Shown: positions 16,785 to 25,202, numbered from the stretch's first letter. The stretch is DNA of 64,000 nt from Agrobacterium leguminum (GCF_015704895.1 NZ_JADQWB010000006.1:1-64000); one strand, 5' to 3'. The notes: generated by a model not told the origin, from the sequence alone. Translations and numbers: made by a program.

Positions 16785-17669
16785 CTAGGCCGATGGTCGC
16801 AAGGCTGCATCGAGCAGCTTGCGCCCATTGCCAGCGAGCCAGGACCTCAAAGTGAGAAGGTCGGGGTTAATTTCGCGCATGACTTTCAGATCGACGAGCT
16901 CGGCGAGCGGCCCGTCTACCAGGCTCTCTGCCATATGCGCGAGATCCGTGTTTGCAGCGAGAACGTCATCGGGAAACCGTTCATAGGTTATCGAGCGACC
17001 GGCTGCTTCGCTGAAAGCGACCTCAAGTTCATGCCCGGTCAGTCGATCGCTCGCGATCTTAAGTGTTGCGCCGCCAAAGCGTGACTTGTCGGCAAGCACG
17101 GCAGTGACAAACCTGCCGATGTCTTCCACGGCGGTAAGCTGAATGGAATGGTCGGGTCGGATCAGGGACACCAGCCGGCCCTCCTCCAGGCCGAAGCCAG
17201 GTCGCACCAGCATTTCCATGAAAATCATCGGCCGGATGATGGTCGTAGCCATGTCGAGCTGTCGAATATGGGCTTCGATACGAGGCTTGGCGTCGAAACG
17301 CGGAACGCCTGTCAGTTCATTCCCCACGCTGGCGCCTGAGGAATAAACAAAATGGTTGATGCCGGTTTCGGCAGCGATATCCGCAATCGATATACCATGA
17401 CGGACTTCGTCTTCGGCAGCCAGACTGGCTGGCAGTACGCTAAAGACACCGTAAGCGTCTTTCATCGCTGTGCGGACTACTTTGGTCTCTTCAAATGAAC
17501 CCTGCACAAGCTCGACACCTGAATTCCGCAATTGCAGCGATGCAGCTTTGGTGGAGTCCGGAACGAGTGCGCGAACAGGCCATCCCGCCTTCAACAAGGC
17601 TTTGGCGACAGATCCTCCCTGCCTTCCGGTAGCGCCGAAAACCAGAATGGGGTGCTTGCTATTGGTCAC
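16785..17669 (-). CDS. NmrA-like NAD(P)-binding protein
   Basis: The product is 294 residues from a GTG (17669) preceded by GAGGG. The Rossmann motif HPILVFGATGRQGGSVAKAL is at the very N-terminus, followed by NmrA-type features: GVELVQGSFEE, FVYSSGASVGNE in place of a canonical YxxxK active site, and TIIRPMIFMEM. Such proteins bind NAD(P) and act as redox sensors or quinone/aldehyde reductases. It is divergent from an HxlR-type regulator gene 89 bp away, a common pairing in which the regulator responds to quinones or electrophiles and controls the reductase-like gene. A longer upstream frame exists but lacks a better start. Confidence 0.82.
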   Translation of the reverse strand: MTNSKHPILVFGATGRQGGSVAKALLKAGWPVRALVPDSTKAASLQLRNSGVELVQGSFEETKVVRTAMKDAYGVFSVLPASLAAEDEVRHGISIADIAAETGINHFVYSSGASVGNELTGVPRFDAKPRIEAHIRQLDMATTIIRPMIFMEMLVRPGFGLEEGRLVSLIRPDHSIQLTAVEDIGRFVTAVLADKSRFGGATLKIASDRLTGHELEVAFSEAAGRSITYERFPDDVLAANTDLAHMAESLVDGPLAELVDLKVMREINPDLLTLRSWLAGNGRKLLDAALRPSA

Positions 17670-17758
17670 TTGAAACCCTCGCGTTAAACAAGGACCGTCT
17701 ATATATACGAATGTAATTCTGCCGGAAGACGGCACATTTTTCAGCATCAGGCACAAGG

Positions 17759-18172
17759 ATGATACCCTTGGAAGAACAGATCGATGCCGGCCCATCGCGC
17801 GGATCAGAAAACGACAGACACTTCAGACCCATTCCGTCAAACGGAGTCTGCAGCCTGCTGAGTGACAAATGGACTTTGCCGGTTCTTTGGCGTCTTTCTC
17901 TCGCGGAAGATCATCGGCTCCGCTTTTCGACATTGAGAAAAGAGGTCGGTGAGATCACCCAGCGCATGCTGACGCTCACGCTGCGTAATCTCGAGCGTGA
18001 GGGATTTGTTGTGCGTCACTATTTTCCCGAAGTGCCGCCGCGTGTCGAGTACGAACTGACGGAGATCGCCCATGGAGCTTTGCGCGCCCTTGAGGGATTT
18101 AACTTCTGGGTCCACGAAAATCTGGAAACCATCAGAGCACGCCGGCGCGCTTACAATCAGGCGGAGTTGTAA
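17759..18172 (+). CDS. HxlR-family winged-helix transcriptional regulator
   Basis: The 137-residue protein has the family hallmark NGVCSLLSDKWTLPVLW (Cys in the first helix of the domain), then FSTLRKEVGEITQRMLTLTL, LEREGFVVRHYFPEVPPRV and EYELTEIAHGAL. HxlR regulators often use the conserved Cys to sense aldehydes, quinones or oxidants. The divergent NmrA-like gene is the probable target. The spacer (17670-17758) contains an AT-rich tract, TCTATATATACG, which may be a shared promoter or operator. The 35-residue N-terminal extension before the HTH suggests that an internal start is possible. Confidence 0.85.
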   Translation: MIPLEEQIDAGPSRGSENDRHFRPIPSNGVCSLLSDKWTLPVLWRLSLAEDHRLRFSTLRKEVGEITQRMLTLTLRNLEREGFVVRHYFPEVPPRVEYELTEIAHGALRALEGFNFWVHENLETIRARRRAYNQAEL

Positions 18173-18639
18173 ATCCAGGTGACCGAAATTGGCTGAGAAG
18201 GTCAGATGTCGGTCCAGGTTAGCAATGTTTGGCTACGCCCGCTTTCCTCAGCAGCTATTTCGTCCCCCGCGTCCAGGATTGGACGATCTGCTCGCGGTCC
18301 CAAATCAGTCATTCGAGCATGGCCAGATTGTTGGCTTGCCTATGAATCTTCCGCCATCGGACTTTTGTAATGACAGTGGCGTTGGTTCGGGTTCCTGCGT
18401 GGCTGCGAAATGATGGTTCGGAGGTGCGTATCTCTTCAAGAGCAACTCGATATTTCTTTTAGCCACTGCGGGTGAGCAAATGGCGGTCTCAGAGCATGGG
18501 AAGGCCATCGGTGTCTTTCGCGTGGTGCAGTTAGTACCTGTTCCTGCTGCTTTCCTCTGGATAACGCAACGTTCAACTTTTCTCTGGTTTTGGTTGCTGG
18601 CGAAGGGCGTTCCCCTTTGAAATGCCAGGAATGCCAATG
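18173..18639. other. Non-coding stretch before the recombinase remnant
   Basis: I see no supported gene. The short frames on both strands lack recognisable motifs and plausible ribosome-binding sites. Its position between an intact regulator gene and a decayed recombinase suggests eroded mobile-element sequence. Confidence 0.45.
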
Positions 18640-19372
18640 CCGAATGTTGCCCTCTATGCTCGATACTCCACCGATCTCCAGAACTCACAGTCGATTGACC
18701 TCAACTCAACCTTTGCCGCCAGTTCGCGGAGCGTCGGGGGTGGAAAGTCGTCGGGTACTATCGCGATGAAGCAATCTCTGGCGCCAACATCCGCGGCAGG
18801 AATGGAAACGTGGGGAGGGATCCTTTACGGCTGTGCGGAGCATTACCGGCGAAAGACCTGTGGTAACGGCAAGACGGTCCAACGAAGGGTAATGGAAGTG
18901 GCGGTTAGGGATATTCTTGCCGAGACTGCCATGTTGATAACCACTCACGCGGACGCGTTGACTGACGACGAGCAGGTGAACGCCGATGAGCAGAGCCGCC
19001 AGATGCAACGGGATCGGTTGCAGCTTGAGAAGATTGACCGACGACTTCAAGGCCCGATGTCCGCTATTGAGATGGACTCTATACCGCAACCTTGAAGGTG
19101 CGCTTTCAGCAACTTGAAGATCGGCCGCGAGCTTACGAGCGAAATTACACGTCAGCGGTCGGATGCTGGCGCCATTATAGCGGGAACCTGGGTGGAAGTG
19201 GAATCAGCTGCAAGCTCTGATCACCAGATTAGAAACAAGCGACGCCGAATATGATGTCTTGCAGTTCAAGCAGTTGGTCGGAACCATTAACGTCATTCCC
19301 GGGGCAGCTCGCAGCGCTTGCAGGTTCTCGCCGGCGTGGCAGCTATTCAAGCCTACTGCCAAATGAGCGTGG
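18640..19372 (+). pseudogene. Wrecked large serine recombinase (resolvase/invertase family)
   Basis: Pieces of a serine recombinase can be read in several frames. The catalytic start is VALYARYSTDLQNSQSID. After a frameshift near 18700 the protein continues as QLNLCRQFAERRGWKVVGYY and then RDEAISGANIRGRNG. Near 18816 it jumps to the C-terminal zinc-ribbon/coiled-coil region (YGCAEHYRRKTCGNGKTVQR, AVRDILAETAMLI, QRDRLQLEKIDRRL). After another shift a terminal piece reads ETSDAEYDVLQFKQLVGTIN and VIPGAARSACRFSPAWQL. Most of the central domain is missing. The gene cannot make an active enzyme, but it marks a former phage or genomic island next to the tRNA-end repeat at 19634. Confidence 0.8.
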
Positions 19373-19633
19373 CGGTACAGGTTCGAGTCTCAGCTGGCGG
19401 AAGAGGGGCGAGGACGCGCTACCGATAAGTAATTCGCCTCAATAGCGACACATATCCGTCGTCGTAAGTGCCGGGCAGCACCTTTGGGTGAGGGGTTAAT
19501 TTCGTTTTCTCTCGATGAGTATTTGTCGCCAAGTTCCTACGCGGTGGTACGAAATAGACCACTATGGTCGCAGGTAGGAAGAGATTTTAGTGGAACATGG
19601 GGCGGTCGCGACGATCGCAAGTTAAGATGAAAG

Positions 19634-19655
19634 CAGGCCCCCGCAACCAAACATC
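19634..19655 (+). repeat. Left copy of a tRNA-fMet 3'-end repeat (candidate att site)
   Basis: The 22 bp containing GGCCCCCGCAACCAAACAT are identical to 52946-52967. GGCCCCCGCAACCA is the 3' end (acceptor strand plus CCA) of bacterial initiator tRNA-fMet. The upstream sequence does not continue as a tRNA, so this is an end fragment, as left by integrases that use tRNA genes. It lies between the recombinase remnant and a strong terminator. Confidence 0.7.
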
Positions 19656-19670
19656 ACTACGCTATATCAA

Positions 19671-19700
19671 AGGGCTCCGAGGAAACTCGGAGCCCTTTTT
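19671..19700 (+). terminator. Rho-independent terminator after the left tRNA-end repeat
   Basis: A perfect 11-bp stem AGGGCTCCGAG / CTCGGAGCCCT with a GAAA loop is followed by five T residues. A terminator just after a tRNA 3' end is normal, so repeat plus terminator may be the genuine downstream flank of a tRNA gene whose body has been lost. Confidence 0.85.
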
Positions 19701-19828
19701 GCAGTCGCTGTGGTTGCTCACAACATCAATCGCGCTACCTGCTGCCACGACCAACTCCATCTTCGGCATTGCCATCGATCCCAAAACCGTGATGATGCAC
19801 AATCATTCCACTTCGGATAAAAACCGCC

Positions 19829-19954
19829 GTGACCGCTGATCCCTTGCATATACTCAAGACCGCCTATGGCTACGATGCATTCCGCGGAAGGCAGGCCGAC
19901 ATCATTTGGCATGTAATGGCGGGAAACAATGCCTTCGTTTTGATGCCGACGGGC
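19829..19954 (+). pseudogene. recQ: N-terminal fragment of RecQ helicase
   Basis: From a GTG at 19829 the frame reads VTADPLHILKTAYGYDAFRG, then RQADIIWHVMAGNNAFVLMPTG. This is the start of RecQ-family ATP-dependent helicases up to the first half of Walker A. After MPTG the expected GGKS is replaced by unrelated sequence, and the hydrolase gene at 20006 starts 51 bp further on. The remaining 550 or so codons are absent. It is a recombination joint rather than a functional gene. Confidence 0.75.
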
Positions 19955-20005
19955 CTTCGGACAGGTCCGATCTTTGCCAGTCGCACCGAGGGGCAGCTCT
20001 AGGAT

Positions 20006-21010
20006 ATGCCGGATCGAACTCTTTGCCTGACCGCCGTGTTTCTGATGATCGGCTGCTTCGCGTTGATTGCTTCTAAAGCGGTTGCTGCGCCAAAGCGGGA
20101 CGATCAAGTCCGTACCGATGTCGGTGGATTCAAGCTTAATAGCGTCCTGGTTGAGACTGGTCGGAAGCCAGACTTGCCACCAATCGTCTTTATTCATGGC
20201 GCCAGCGCCAGCCTTTACGATCCGATGTTCTCGTTTCGGACAAAGCTGCAGGAACGGGCCAAGCTGTTGTTCGTCGATCGTCCGGGTCACGGCAATTCCG
20301 ACGTCGGTGGTGAGCAGAACATTTTGCCCGACGGTCAAGCCGACTCCATTGCCGCCCTCATGCAGGAGCGAGGCATCAACCGCGCTATTATTGTCGGTCA
20401 CTCCTTCGGGGGAGCAATTGCCGCGTCCTTCGCCGTTCGCCATCCGGATATGGTCTTAGGCCTCGTCTTCCTGTCTCCGGCGGTCTACCAATGGAATAGC
20501 GGGATCGCCTGGTACTACGAGGCCGCCAGCGCCCCGATCACAGGCACTCTATTCAGCACTCTTATCGTGCCACCTATCGGGCTTATGACGATCGATAATG
20601 CCACGAAAGGCGTCTTTGCTCCGAACCCGGTTCCCGCCGGCTACATCGACAAGACACGTGCCCTGCAAGCGTTGCGGCCGCTCGCATTTCGGCACAATGC
20701 GAGAGAGGTTGCGGCTTTGAGCGACTGGGCCAGAGCGGCTTCGGTGAATTACCACAAAATCAAAGTGCCTACGGTCATCATCACTGGTGATACTGATAGT
20801 ATCGTCTCCCCTGAGGTCCACTCCCGTCATCTCGCCCGCGATATTCGTGGTGCTCGTCTGATCGTCGTGCACAATCTCGGGCACAAGTCGGATTTCGTCG
20901 CCAGCGATCTGGCAATCGCGGCGATCGAGACGGTTGCGGGCCGCAAGTCGGACCTCAACGCCGTAAAAAGGGATGTCGAGCAGAGGATAGCACGTGACGG
21001 CAAGGATTGA
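20006..21010 (+). CDS. Exported alpha/beta hydrolase
   Basis: The 334-residue protein has a signal peptide (CLTAVFLMIGCFALIASKAVAA) and an alpha/beta-hydrolase core: oxyanion region VFIHGASASLYD, nucleophile elbow GHSFGGAI, acidic residue in ITGDTDSIVSPE, and catalytic His in VHNLGHKSDF. It resembles small secreted or periplasmic esterases/lactonases; the substrate is not evident. It begins 51 bp after the recQ fragment and overlaps the next gene by 17 bp, so the two form an operon. The start ATG has AGG immediately before it and a better purine-rich tract further upstream. Confidence 0.83.
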   Translation: MPDRTLCLTAVFLMIGCFALIASKAVAAPKRDDQVRTDVGGFKLNSVLVETGRKPDLPPIVFIHGASASLYDPMFSFRTKLQERAKLLFVDRPGHGNSDVGGEQNILPDGQADSIAALMQERGINRAIIVGHSFGGAIAASFAVRHPDMVLGLVFLSPAVYQWNSGIAWYYEAASAPITGTLFSTLIVPPIGLMTIDNATKGVFAPNPVPAGYIDKTRALQALRPLAFRHNAREVAALSDWARAASVNYHKIKVPTVIITGDTDSIVSPEVHSRHLARDIRGARLIVVHNLGHKSDFVASDLAIAAIETVAGRKSDLNAVKRDVEQRIARDGKD

Positions 21011-21410
21011 TGTCTGGCAGCGGCGCTGCCAGTGGGGACTATCCGGCGTCTATGGTCTCGCGGGCATTCTGCATCTCGTCCTGCCCAAACCTTTCCTCGG
21101 TATCACGCCTGCCTGGGTTCCTGAGCCGGAGGCCGTTATTTTCCTGACCGGTCTGTGTGAGATTGCCGGTGCGGTCGGACTTCTGGTGCCACGGCTGCGG
21201 AAAGCCGCCGGTATTGGCCTGGCACTCTATGCAATCTGCGTATTCCCGGCCAATATTAAGCATGCCATCGACAGCCTTGGTGCAGCGACTGTTTCGCCAT
21301 GGCAATGGTCCTACCATCTCATCCGATTGCCTTTGCAGCCTTACCTGGTGTGGTTGGCGCTCTTCGCGGGAAACATCGTCGTCTGGCCATTCAGGCGTGG
21401 CGAAAAATAA
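20994..21410 (+). CDS. DoxX-like small membrane protein
   Basis: The product is 138 residues from a GTG. There are four predicted membrane helices: GLSGVYGLAGILHLVLPKPF, AVIFLTGLCEIAGAVGLLVP, KAAGIGLALYAICVFPANI and LVWLALFAGNIVVWPF. The pattern LTGLCEIAGAVGLLVPR followed by a FPANIKHA loop is typical of DoxX/DUF4267-type proteins. Function in this family is poorly defined, with links to oxidative stress and thiol chemistry. The gene overlaps the upstream hydrolase end and is probably co-expressed with it. Confidence 0.78.
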   Translation: MTARIDVWQRRCQWGLSGVYGLAGILHLVLPKPFLGITPAWVPEPEAVIFLTGLCEIAGAVGLLVPRLRKAAGIGLALYAICVFPANIKHAIDSLGAATVSPWQWSYHLIRLPLQPYLVWLALFAGNIVVWPFRRGEK

Positions 21411-21462
21411 CTTTGATATCGTCTGACGAAATTCGCAAAGTTTCATCGTCGCCGGATGCCTT

Positions 21463-21592
21463 GTGAAGGCCAGGGAAAGCATGGGCACGATCACGCTCAC
21501 CGACGAAATGGGTGTGTTGCGCACGTGACGATCGCCGACGTCAAACAATCCAACGGCGTCATTTATGTCATCGACAAGGTTCTTCTGAGCAA
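21463..21592 (+). pseudogene. C-terminal fragment of a fasciclin (FAS1) domain, frameshifted
   Basis: The end of a FAS1 domain is visible in two frames. MGTITLTDE is followed, after a one-base shift near 21508, by NGCVAHVTIADVKQSNGVIY and VIDKVLL. This is the conserved H2 box and final strand of fasciclin proteins. The N-terminal 100 or so residues are missing. In mycobacteria, FAS1 proteins are controlled by a SigK/RskA pair, and a similar sigma/anti-sigma pair lies 1.1 kb downstream, so the fragment may be a lost member of that regulon. Confidence 0.65.
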
Positions 21593-21620
21593 GATGTGGT
21601 CCGGGGTCATTCCATCATCA

Positions 21621-21653
21621 GAAAGGCCGGCGACACTTGAGGGCCGGCCTTTC
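21621..21653. terminator. Hairpin between converging fragments, probable terminator
   Basis: A perfect 11-bp stem GAAAGGCCGGC / GCCGGCCTTTC encloses a gacacttgagg loop. It lies 28 bp downstream of the DUF4394 gene stop (- strand) and just after the fasciclin fragment (+ strand), and would serve as a terminator for the former. The T-tract is only three residues within the stem. Confidence 0.55.
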
Positions 21654-21680
21654 CAGTTTCATCGTTGAACGTCTGCCGAA

Positions 21681-22469
21681 TTACATGTTCGGCAGAACGG
21701 CGATGTCTCGCACTTCGTTGTCGAGCCCTGTGATCGGGCCGACTTCGCTTGCCGCGCCGGTTGCGAGGTTAACCGTGTAGAGCGTCTTGGATGCGGCGAG
21801 ATAGGCCACGTTCTTGCCGTCCGCCATGCCCTGAATATCAAAGGCATAGGCCGCAGGCTTACCTTTGAGGCCGAGCTTGCCGATTGCTTTCAGCGTGCCG
21901 TCATTCGGCTTGGTCTGCTGGATCAGCGCGCCGATCGTGGCATCGATATTATACATGGCGGTCTTTTCAGGCTTGCCGACGGAGTTGGTATAGGCAGCAG
22001 CGACGATGTTCGGGGTCTCGCCCTTGTGCATGTCGCCCTCCTCGAAGGCAAGCACACCGTCAACCGTTACAGCGCCAGTATCCGGGTGGACGCGATGGTT
22101 GGTCGTTCCGGTCATGAAGCGCAGCCGATCGGCCATAGGGTTGAAGTCGACCACGACAGGGGCTTGCGTCATGGTCAGCATCTTGTCCATCTTGGCAACA
22201 TCGGTGGCGACGCCTGTTTCGAGATTGATCGAGACGATGCGATGATCCGGGGTGATGCCGATCACCGTCTTGTTGCCGGGGCGGAAGTCGATGCCGACAA
22301 GCTTGTCGACGCCAGTCACGTCCATCTTTTTCGTCACCGCCGGTTTCTCCGTATCGAAGATGACGAGCGTTCTGTCGCCGGTCAGGCCGAGGACGGGGGC
22401 CGCGAATGCGGTCGATGCCACTGCGATGGAAGCAGCGGAGGCAATCAGTGCGAAACGAATGATCTTCAT
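21681..22469 (-). CDS. Exported DUF4394 protein
   Basis: The 262-residue protein has a clear signal peptide (FALIASAASIAVASTAFAA) and the repeated beta-propeller-like strands of DUF4394: VLGLTGDRTLVIFDTEKPA, LVGIDFRPGNKTVIGITPDH, DFNPMADRLRFMTGTTNHRV and VNLATGAASEVGPITG. The start is the ATG at 22469 after GGGAGAAAGAC. It is divergent from the ECF sigma gene at 22674. Together with the inverted TGGATGCA pair between them, this suggests it is a direct target of that sigma factor. The biochemical function is unknown; the extracytoplasmic location is supported by the signal. Confidence 0.85.
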   Translation of the reverse strand: MKIIRFALIASAASIAVASTAFAAPVLGLTGDRTLVIFDTEKPAVTKKMDVTGVDKLVGIDFRPGNKTVIGITPDHRIVSINLETGVATDVAKMDKMLTMTQAPVVVDFNPMADRLRFMTGTTNHRVHPDTGAVTVDGVLAFEEGDMHKGETPNIVAAAYTNSVGKPEKTAMYNIDATIGALIQQTKPNDGTLKAIGKLGLKGKPAAYAFDIQGMADGKNVAYLAASKTLYTVNLATGAASEVGPITGLDNEVRDIAVLPNM

Positions 22470-22564
22470 GTCTTTCTCCCGTGTTGAACCGTTCGGAAGT
22501 CGTGTAGCGCTCGGCGCTCGGCTCTCGACGCTTCCTGAACTGAAGACACGCCAGCCATGCCGTT

Positions 22565-22604
22565 TGGATGCAGCCTGCGAAAAAATAATTTCGACTTGCA
22601 TCCA
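22565..22604. promoter_or_regulatory. Inverted TGCATCCA pair in the DUF4394/ECF sigma divergent spacer
   Basis: TGGATGCA (22565) and TGCATCCA (22597) form an inverted pair 24 bp apart. Each copy, read outward, points to one of the divergent genes, so TGCATCC could be the -35 element of two back-to-back ECF promoters. Mycobacterial SigK promoters have a CATCC-containing -35. The -10 candidates (TGTC towards DUF4394, GTAT towards the sigma gene, each 17 bp further) are weak. Confidence 0.5.
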
Positions 22605-22673
22605 TTCGTCGATCCAGCGGGTATAGCTTTCAAAGCCGACAGTCTTCTTCGTCGGTGTTGGGAGAAGGTATTG

Positions 22674-23225
22674 ATGCTGATGGGCTCTACGCCGGACGAT
22701 CTCGATACGGCACTCGCTGCCTGCGCCAAGGGTGATCGCAACGCCCTGCGTTTGATCTTTGATCGGGAGGCGGAACGCCTGATCGCGGTCGCCGAGCGCA
22801 TTGTCCGGCGTCGCGAGCTTGCCGAAGAGGTGGTGCAGGACGCCTTCATCCGGATTTGGACCCATGCGCATCAGTACAGGGCCGATCACGGCTCCGCCCG
22901 AGGCTGGATCTATGCCATCGTCCGCAACCGGGCACTTAATCTCCTGCGGGACGGAAAACGCGAGCATACAGTCGAGGAAGTGGAGGCCCTGCGCGAAAGC
23001 GATCAGGTGGATGAGGTCATGGCGGCGTGGCACAGGCTGGACCGCAATTCCCGGCTCTACGATTGCCTCGGCGGTCTCGATGAGCGCAAGCGGAGCGGCA
23101 TTCTTATGGCCTATATCGGCGGCTACTCGCATGGCGAGATCGCCGGGAGGCTGCGCATTCCGCTCGGTACGACCAAATCCTGGATCAGGCGTGGCCTTGC
23201 AGCTCTCCGGGAGTGCATGGCATGA
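22674..23225 (+). CDS. ECF RNA polymerase sigma factor, SigK-like
   Basis: The product is 183 residues from the ATG after GGGAGAAGG. Region 2 spans about residues 20-90 (ELAEEVVQDAFIRIWTHAHQ, ARGWIYAIVRNRALNLLRDG). Region 4 spans about 125-182 (YIGGYSHGEIAGRLRIPLGT, TKSWIRRGLAALRECMA). Its stop overlaps the anti-sigma start (ATGA), the classic sigma/anti-sigma layout. The RskA-like partner, the fasciclin fragment nearby and the divergent DUF4394 gene suggest the SigK (ECF19-like) group, which directs exported-protein genes. Confidence 0.9.
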   Translation: MLMGSTPDDLDTALAACAKGDRNALRLIFDREAERLIAVAERIVRRRELAEEVVQDAFIRIWTHAHQYRADHGSARGWIYAIVRNRALNLLRDGKREHTVEEVEALRESDQVDEVMAAWHRLDRNSRLYDCLGGLDERKRSGILMAYIGGYSHGEIAGRLRIPLGTTKSWIRRGLAALRECMA

Positions 23226-23926
23226 TCTACGATCGCAAGGATATCCCTGCTATTGCCGATGAATATGTCCTGGGCCTGATAGAGGCCACGGATGCTGCGG
23301 AGCTTGAGGTTGTCATGGAAAGCGATGCTGAACTGCGTGCCGCAATTGCTGCCAGCCGCGAGCGCTTCCTGCCACTCGACATGAGCGTGGCACCTGCTAC
23401 CGTCACCGAGCAGCTTTGGCAGCGCATCGAAGCGGCCTTGCCGCTCCAGGATCATACCGGCGTTATGCCTCTGATCTCAAATGCCAATGACAACCGCATG
23501 AACGGTTGGCGAATGGCCGCGATCTCGGCCGTCGCCGCCGCCTTTTTGCTCGCGATCGGTCTCGCTTACAGCCTGACCCGGACGGTGGAGCCGCTAGTCG
23601 TTGCGGTTCTAATCAATGATGCTGGGGAGGTGCAGGCCGTCATCGAGGATTTCGGCAACGCGCAGGCGACGATCCGTATACTGGCCGATTTCAACATCCC
23701 CGGGGATAAGACGATCCAGGTTTGGACCCTGCCGTCCAAAGACACAGGGCCCGTATCGCTTGGCCTGATCGACGGTGCGCGCTCGGCGCATCTGGCTGTT
23801 CCGGAATTGCCAACACCAAGGGGGGACCAGCTCTACGAGATCACCCTGGAAGACGCTGGCGGATCTCCAACCGGGCGTCCGACTGGACCGATCCTCGCTA
23901 AGGGCCTCGCGAAGTTGCTGCGATAA
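23222..23926 (+). CDS. RskA-like membrane anti-sigma factor
   Basis: The product is 234 residues when started at the ATG overlapping the sigma stop. The N-terminal cytoplasmic anti-sigma domain (IADEYVLGLIEATDAAELE) is followed by one transmembrane helix at about residues 98-118 (AAISAVAAAFLLAIGLAYSL). The periplasmic RskA C-terminal domain ends in LYEITLEDAGGSPTGRPTGP. It holds the ECF sigma factor of the preceding gene inactive until a signal triggers release, usually by regulated proteolysis in this family. A paralogue with the same C-terminal GGSPTG motif lies at 44452-45162. Confidence 0.87.
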   Translation: MIYDRKDIPAIADEYVLGLIEATDAAELEVVMESDAELRAAIAASRERFLPLDMSVAPATVTEQLWQRIEAALPLQDHTGVMPLISNANDNRMNGWRMAAISAVAAAFLLAIGLAYSLTRTVEPLVVAVLINDAGEVQAVIEDFGNAQATIRILADFNIPGDKTIQVWTLPSKDTGPVSLGLIDGARSAHLAVPELPTPRGDQLYEITLEDAGGSPTGRPTGPILAKGLAKLLR

Positions 23927-23984
23927 CAATCGCGCCAGATATCTCCGTTTGGTGCTTGTATGGTAGCTTAATATTTTGATGATT

Positions 23985-24013
23985 TGAGTTATAGAAAGGA
24001 TGGCTATAACTCA
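23985..24013. terminator. Perfect hairpin between converging genes
   Basis: TGAGTTATAG and CTATAACTCA form a 10-bp inverted repeat around a 9-base loop. It lies between the anti-sigma gene (ends 23926, +) and the Fe-alcohol dehydrogenase gene (ends 24036, -). There is no U-tract, so termination is likely but not certain. Confidence 0.45.
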
Positions 24014-24035
24014 TGTGACGTGTGTACTGGTCTGC

Positions 24036-25190
24036 TTACCAGGCAACCTCGTAGATATTGGCGGCATCCGATAGCGACATGGTACGCGGGTTGTTGACCA
24101 GCAGGCGGGTCTGATCCATCGCACTTTCGGCGAGCAGAGGAATTCCCTCCTTTGGAATTCCGACATGCCTCAGCTTTACGGGAAGATTAAGGCGCACTGG
24201 AAGCATCGTTAGTCCGTCGATGAAACCGGAGAGCCGTCCGTTCTGATCGGCAGGCTCAAGGTGAGGAAAGAGACACGGCGCCAGCTCCGCGTAGGCATCA
24301 CCACACACCGTCGCGTTGAAGCGCAAGACGTGCGGCAGTACCAGACTGTTGGAAAGACCGTGGGGAACGCCGTAGCGGCCTCCGATCGGATAGGCGAGAG
24401 CATGAACGGCAGCGACAGGCGAATTAGCAAAGGCTTGCCCCGCCAACATTGCACCCAGCAGCATCGCCTGTCTGGCGGCAAGGTCGGTTCCATCCCCGAC
24501 GGCGATCGCGATATTCGCTCCGAGAAGCCGCAGGGCTTCTTTGGCAAGGGCACGGGAAACGGGATTGTTGTTTGCACTGGCGGACGTGAAAGCCTCGATG
24601 GCGTGGACCATTGCGTCGATTCCCGTCGCCGCGGTCACGGCGGGAGGAAGTCCGATGGTCAGGTTCGCGTCGAGAAACGCCACGTCTGGCAGAAGTACGG
24701 GTGATACTACGCCCTTTTTCTGGTGTTCGCCCGTGGTGATGATCGAAATCGGCGTGACTTCCGATCCGGTACCGGCCGTTGTTGGCACGAGCGCCAGCGG
24801 CAGACGCTCCCCCGTCACCTTGCCAACGCCGTAGATAGTGTCGAGCGCTTCGCCGCTTTTGGCAATAAGCGCCACAAGCTTTGCGACATCGAGCGACGAG
24901 CCGCCGCCGATGCCCAGCACACCGGTTGCGCCAAACGTCACCGCCTGTGCCGCAGCCGTATGGATGATGGCTTCCGGTGGATCAGCGACAACGCCGGTGA
25001 AGATTGATGTTTCGGCGCCGGCTTCTGTAAGACTGGCAAGCGCCGGCTGAACGAGCCCTGCCTTGACGACCCCATCGTCCGAAATCACCATAACGCGCGG
25101 ACCGAGCATGCTCCTAAGCTCCGAAAGCCTTGCGATACAGCCCGGTCCCGCAATGATCTGCGGGACGGTTGCGAATGTGAATGTGGACAT
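24036..25190 (-). CDS. Iron-type (class III) alcohol dehydrogenase
   Basis: The 384-residue protein has the Fe-ADH fold: an N-terminal NAD-binding part with GATGVLGIGGGSSLDVAKLV and LALVPTTAGTGSEVTPISII, and the metal-binding helical part with AMVHAIEAFTS and AVHALAYPIGGRYGVPHGL carrying the conserved His residues. It lies 13 bp downstream of the nitrilase gene and closes the amide cluster. It may reduce or oxidise an aldehyde/alcohol from the same pathway. Maleylacetate reductase-like enzymes share the fold and cannot be excluded. Confidence 0.88.
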   Translation of the reverse strand: MSTFTFATVPQIIAGPGCIARLSELRSMLGPRVMVISDDGVVKAGLVQPALASLTEAGAETSIFTGVVADPPEAIIHTAAAQAVTFGATGVLGIGGGSSLDVAKLVALIAKSGEALDTIYGVGKVTGERLPLALVPTTAGTGSEVTPISIITTGEHQKKGVVSPVLLPDVAFLDANLTIGLPPAVTAATGIDAMVHAIEAFTSASANNNPVSRALAKEALRLLGANIAIAVGDGTDLAARQAMLLGAMLAGQAFANSPVAAVHALAYPIGGRYGVPHGLSNSLVLPHVLRFNATVCGDAYAELAPCLFPHLEPADQNGRLSGFIDGLTMLPVRLNLPVKLRHVGIPKEGIPLLAESAMDQTRLLVNNPRTMSLSDAANIYEVAW

Positions 25191-25202
25191 CTTATCGGTC
25201 TC

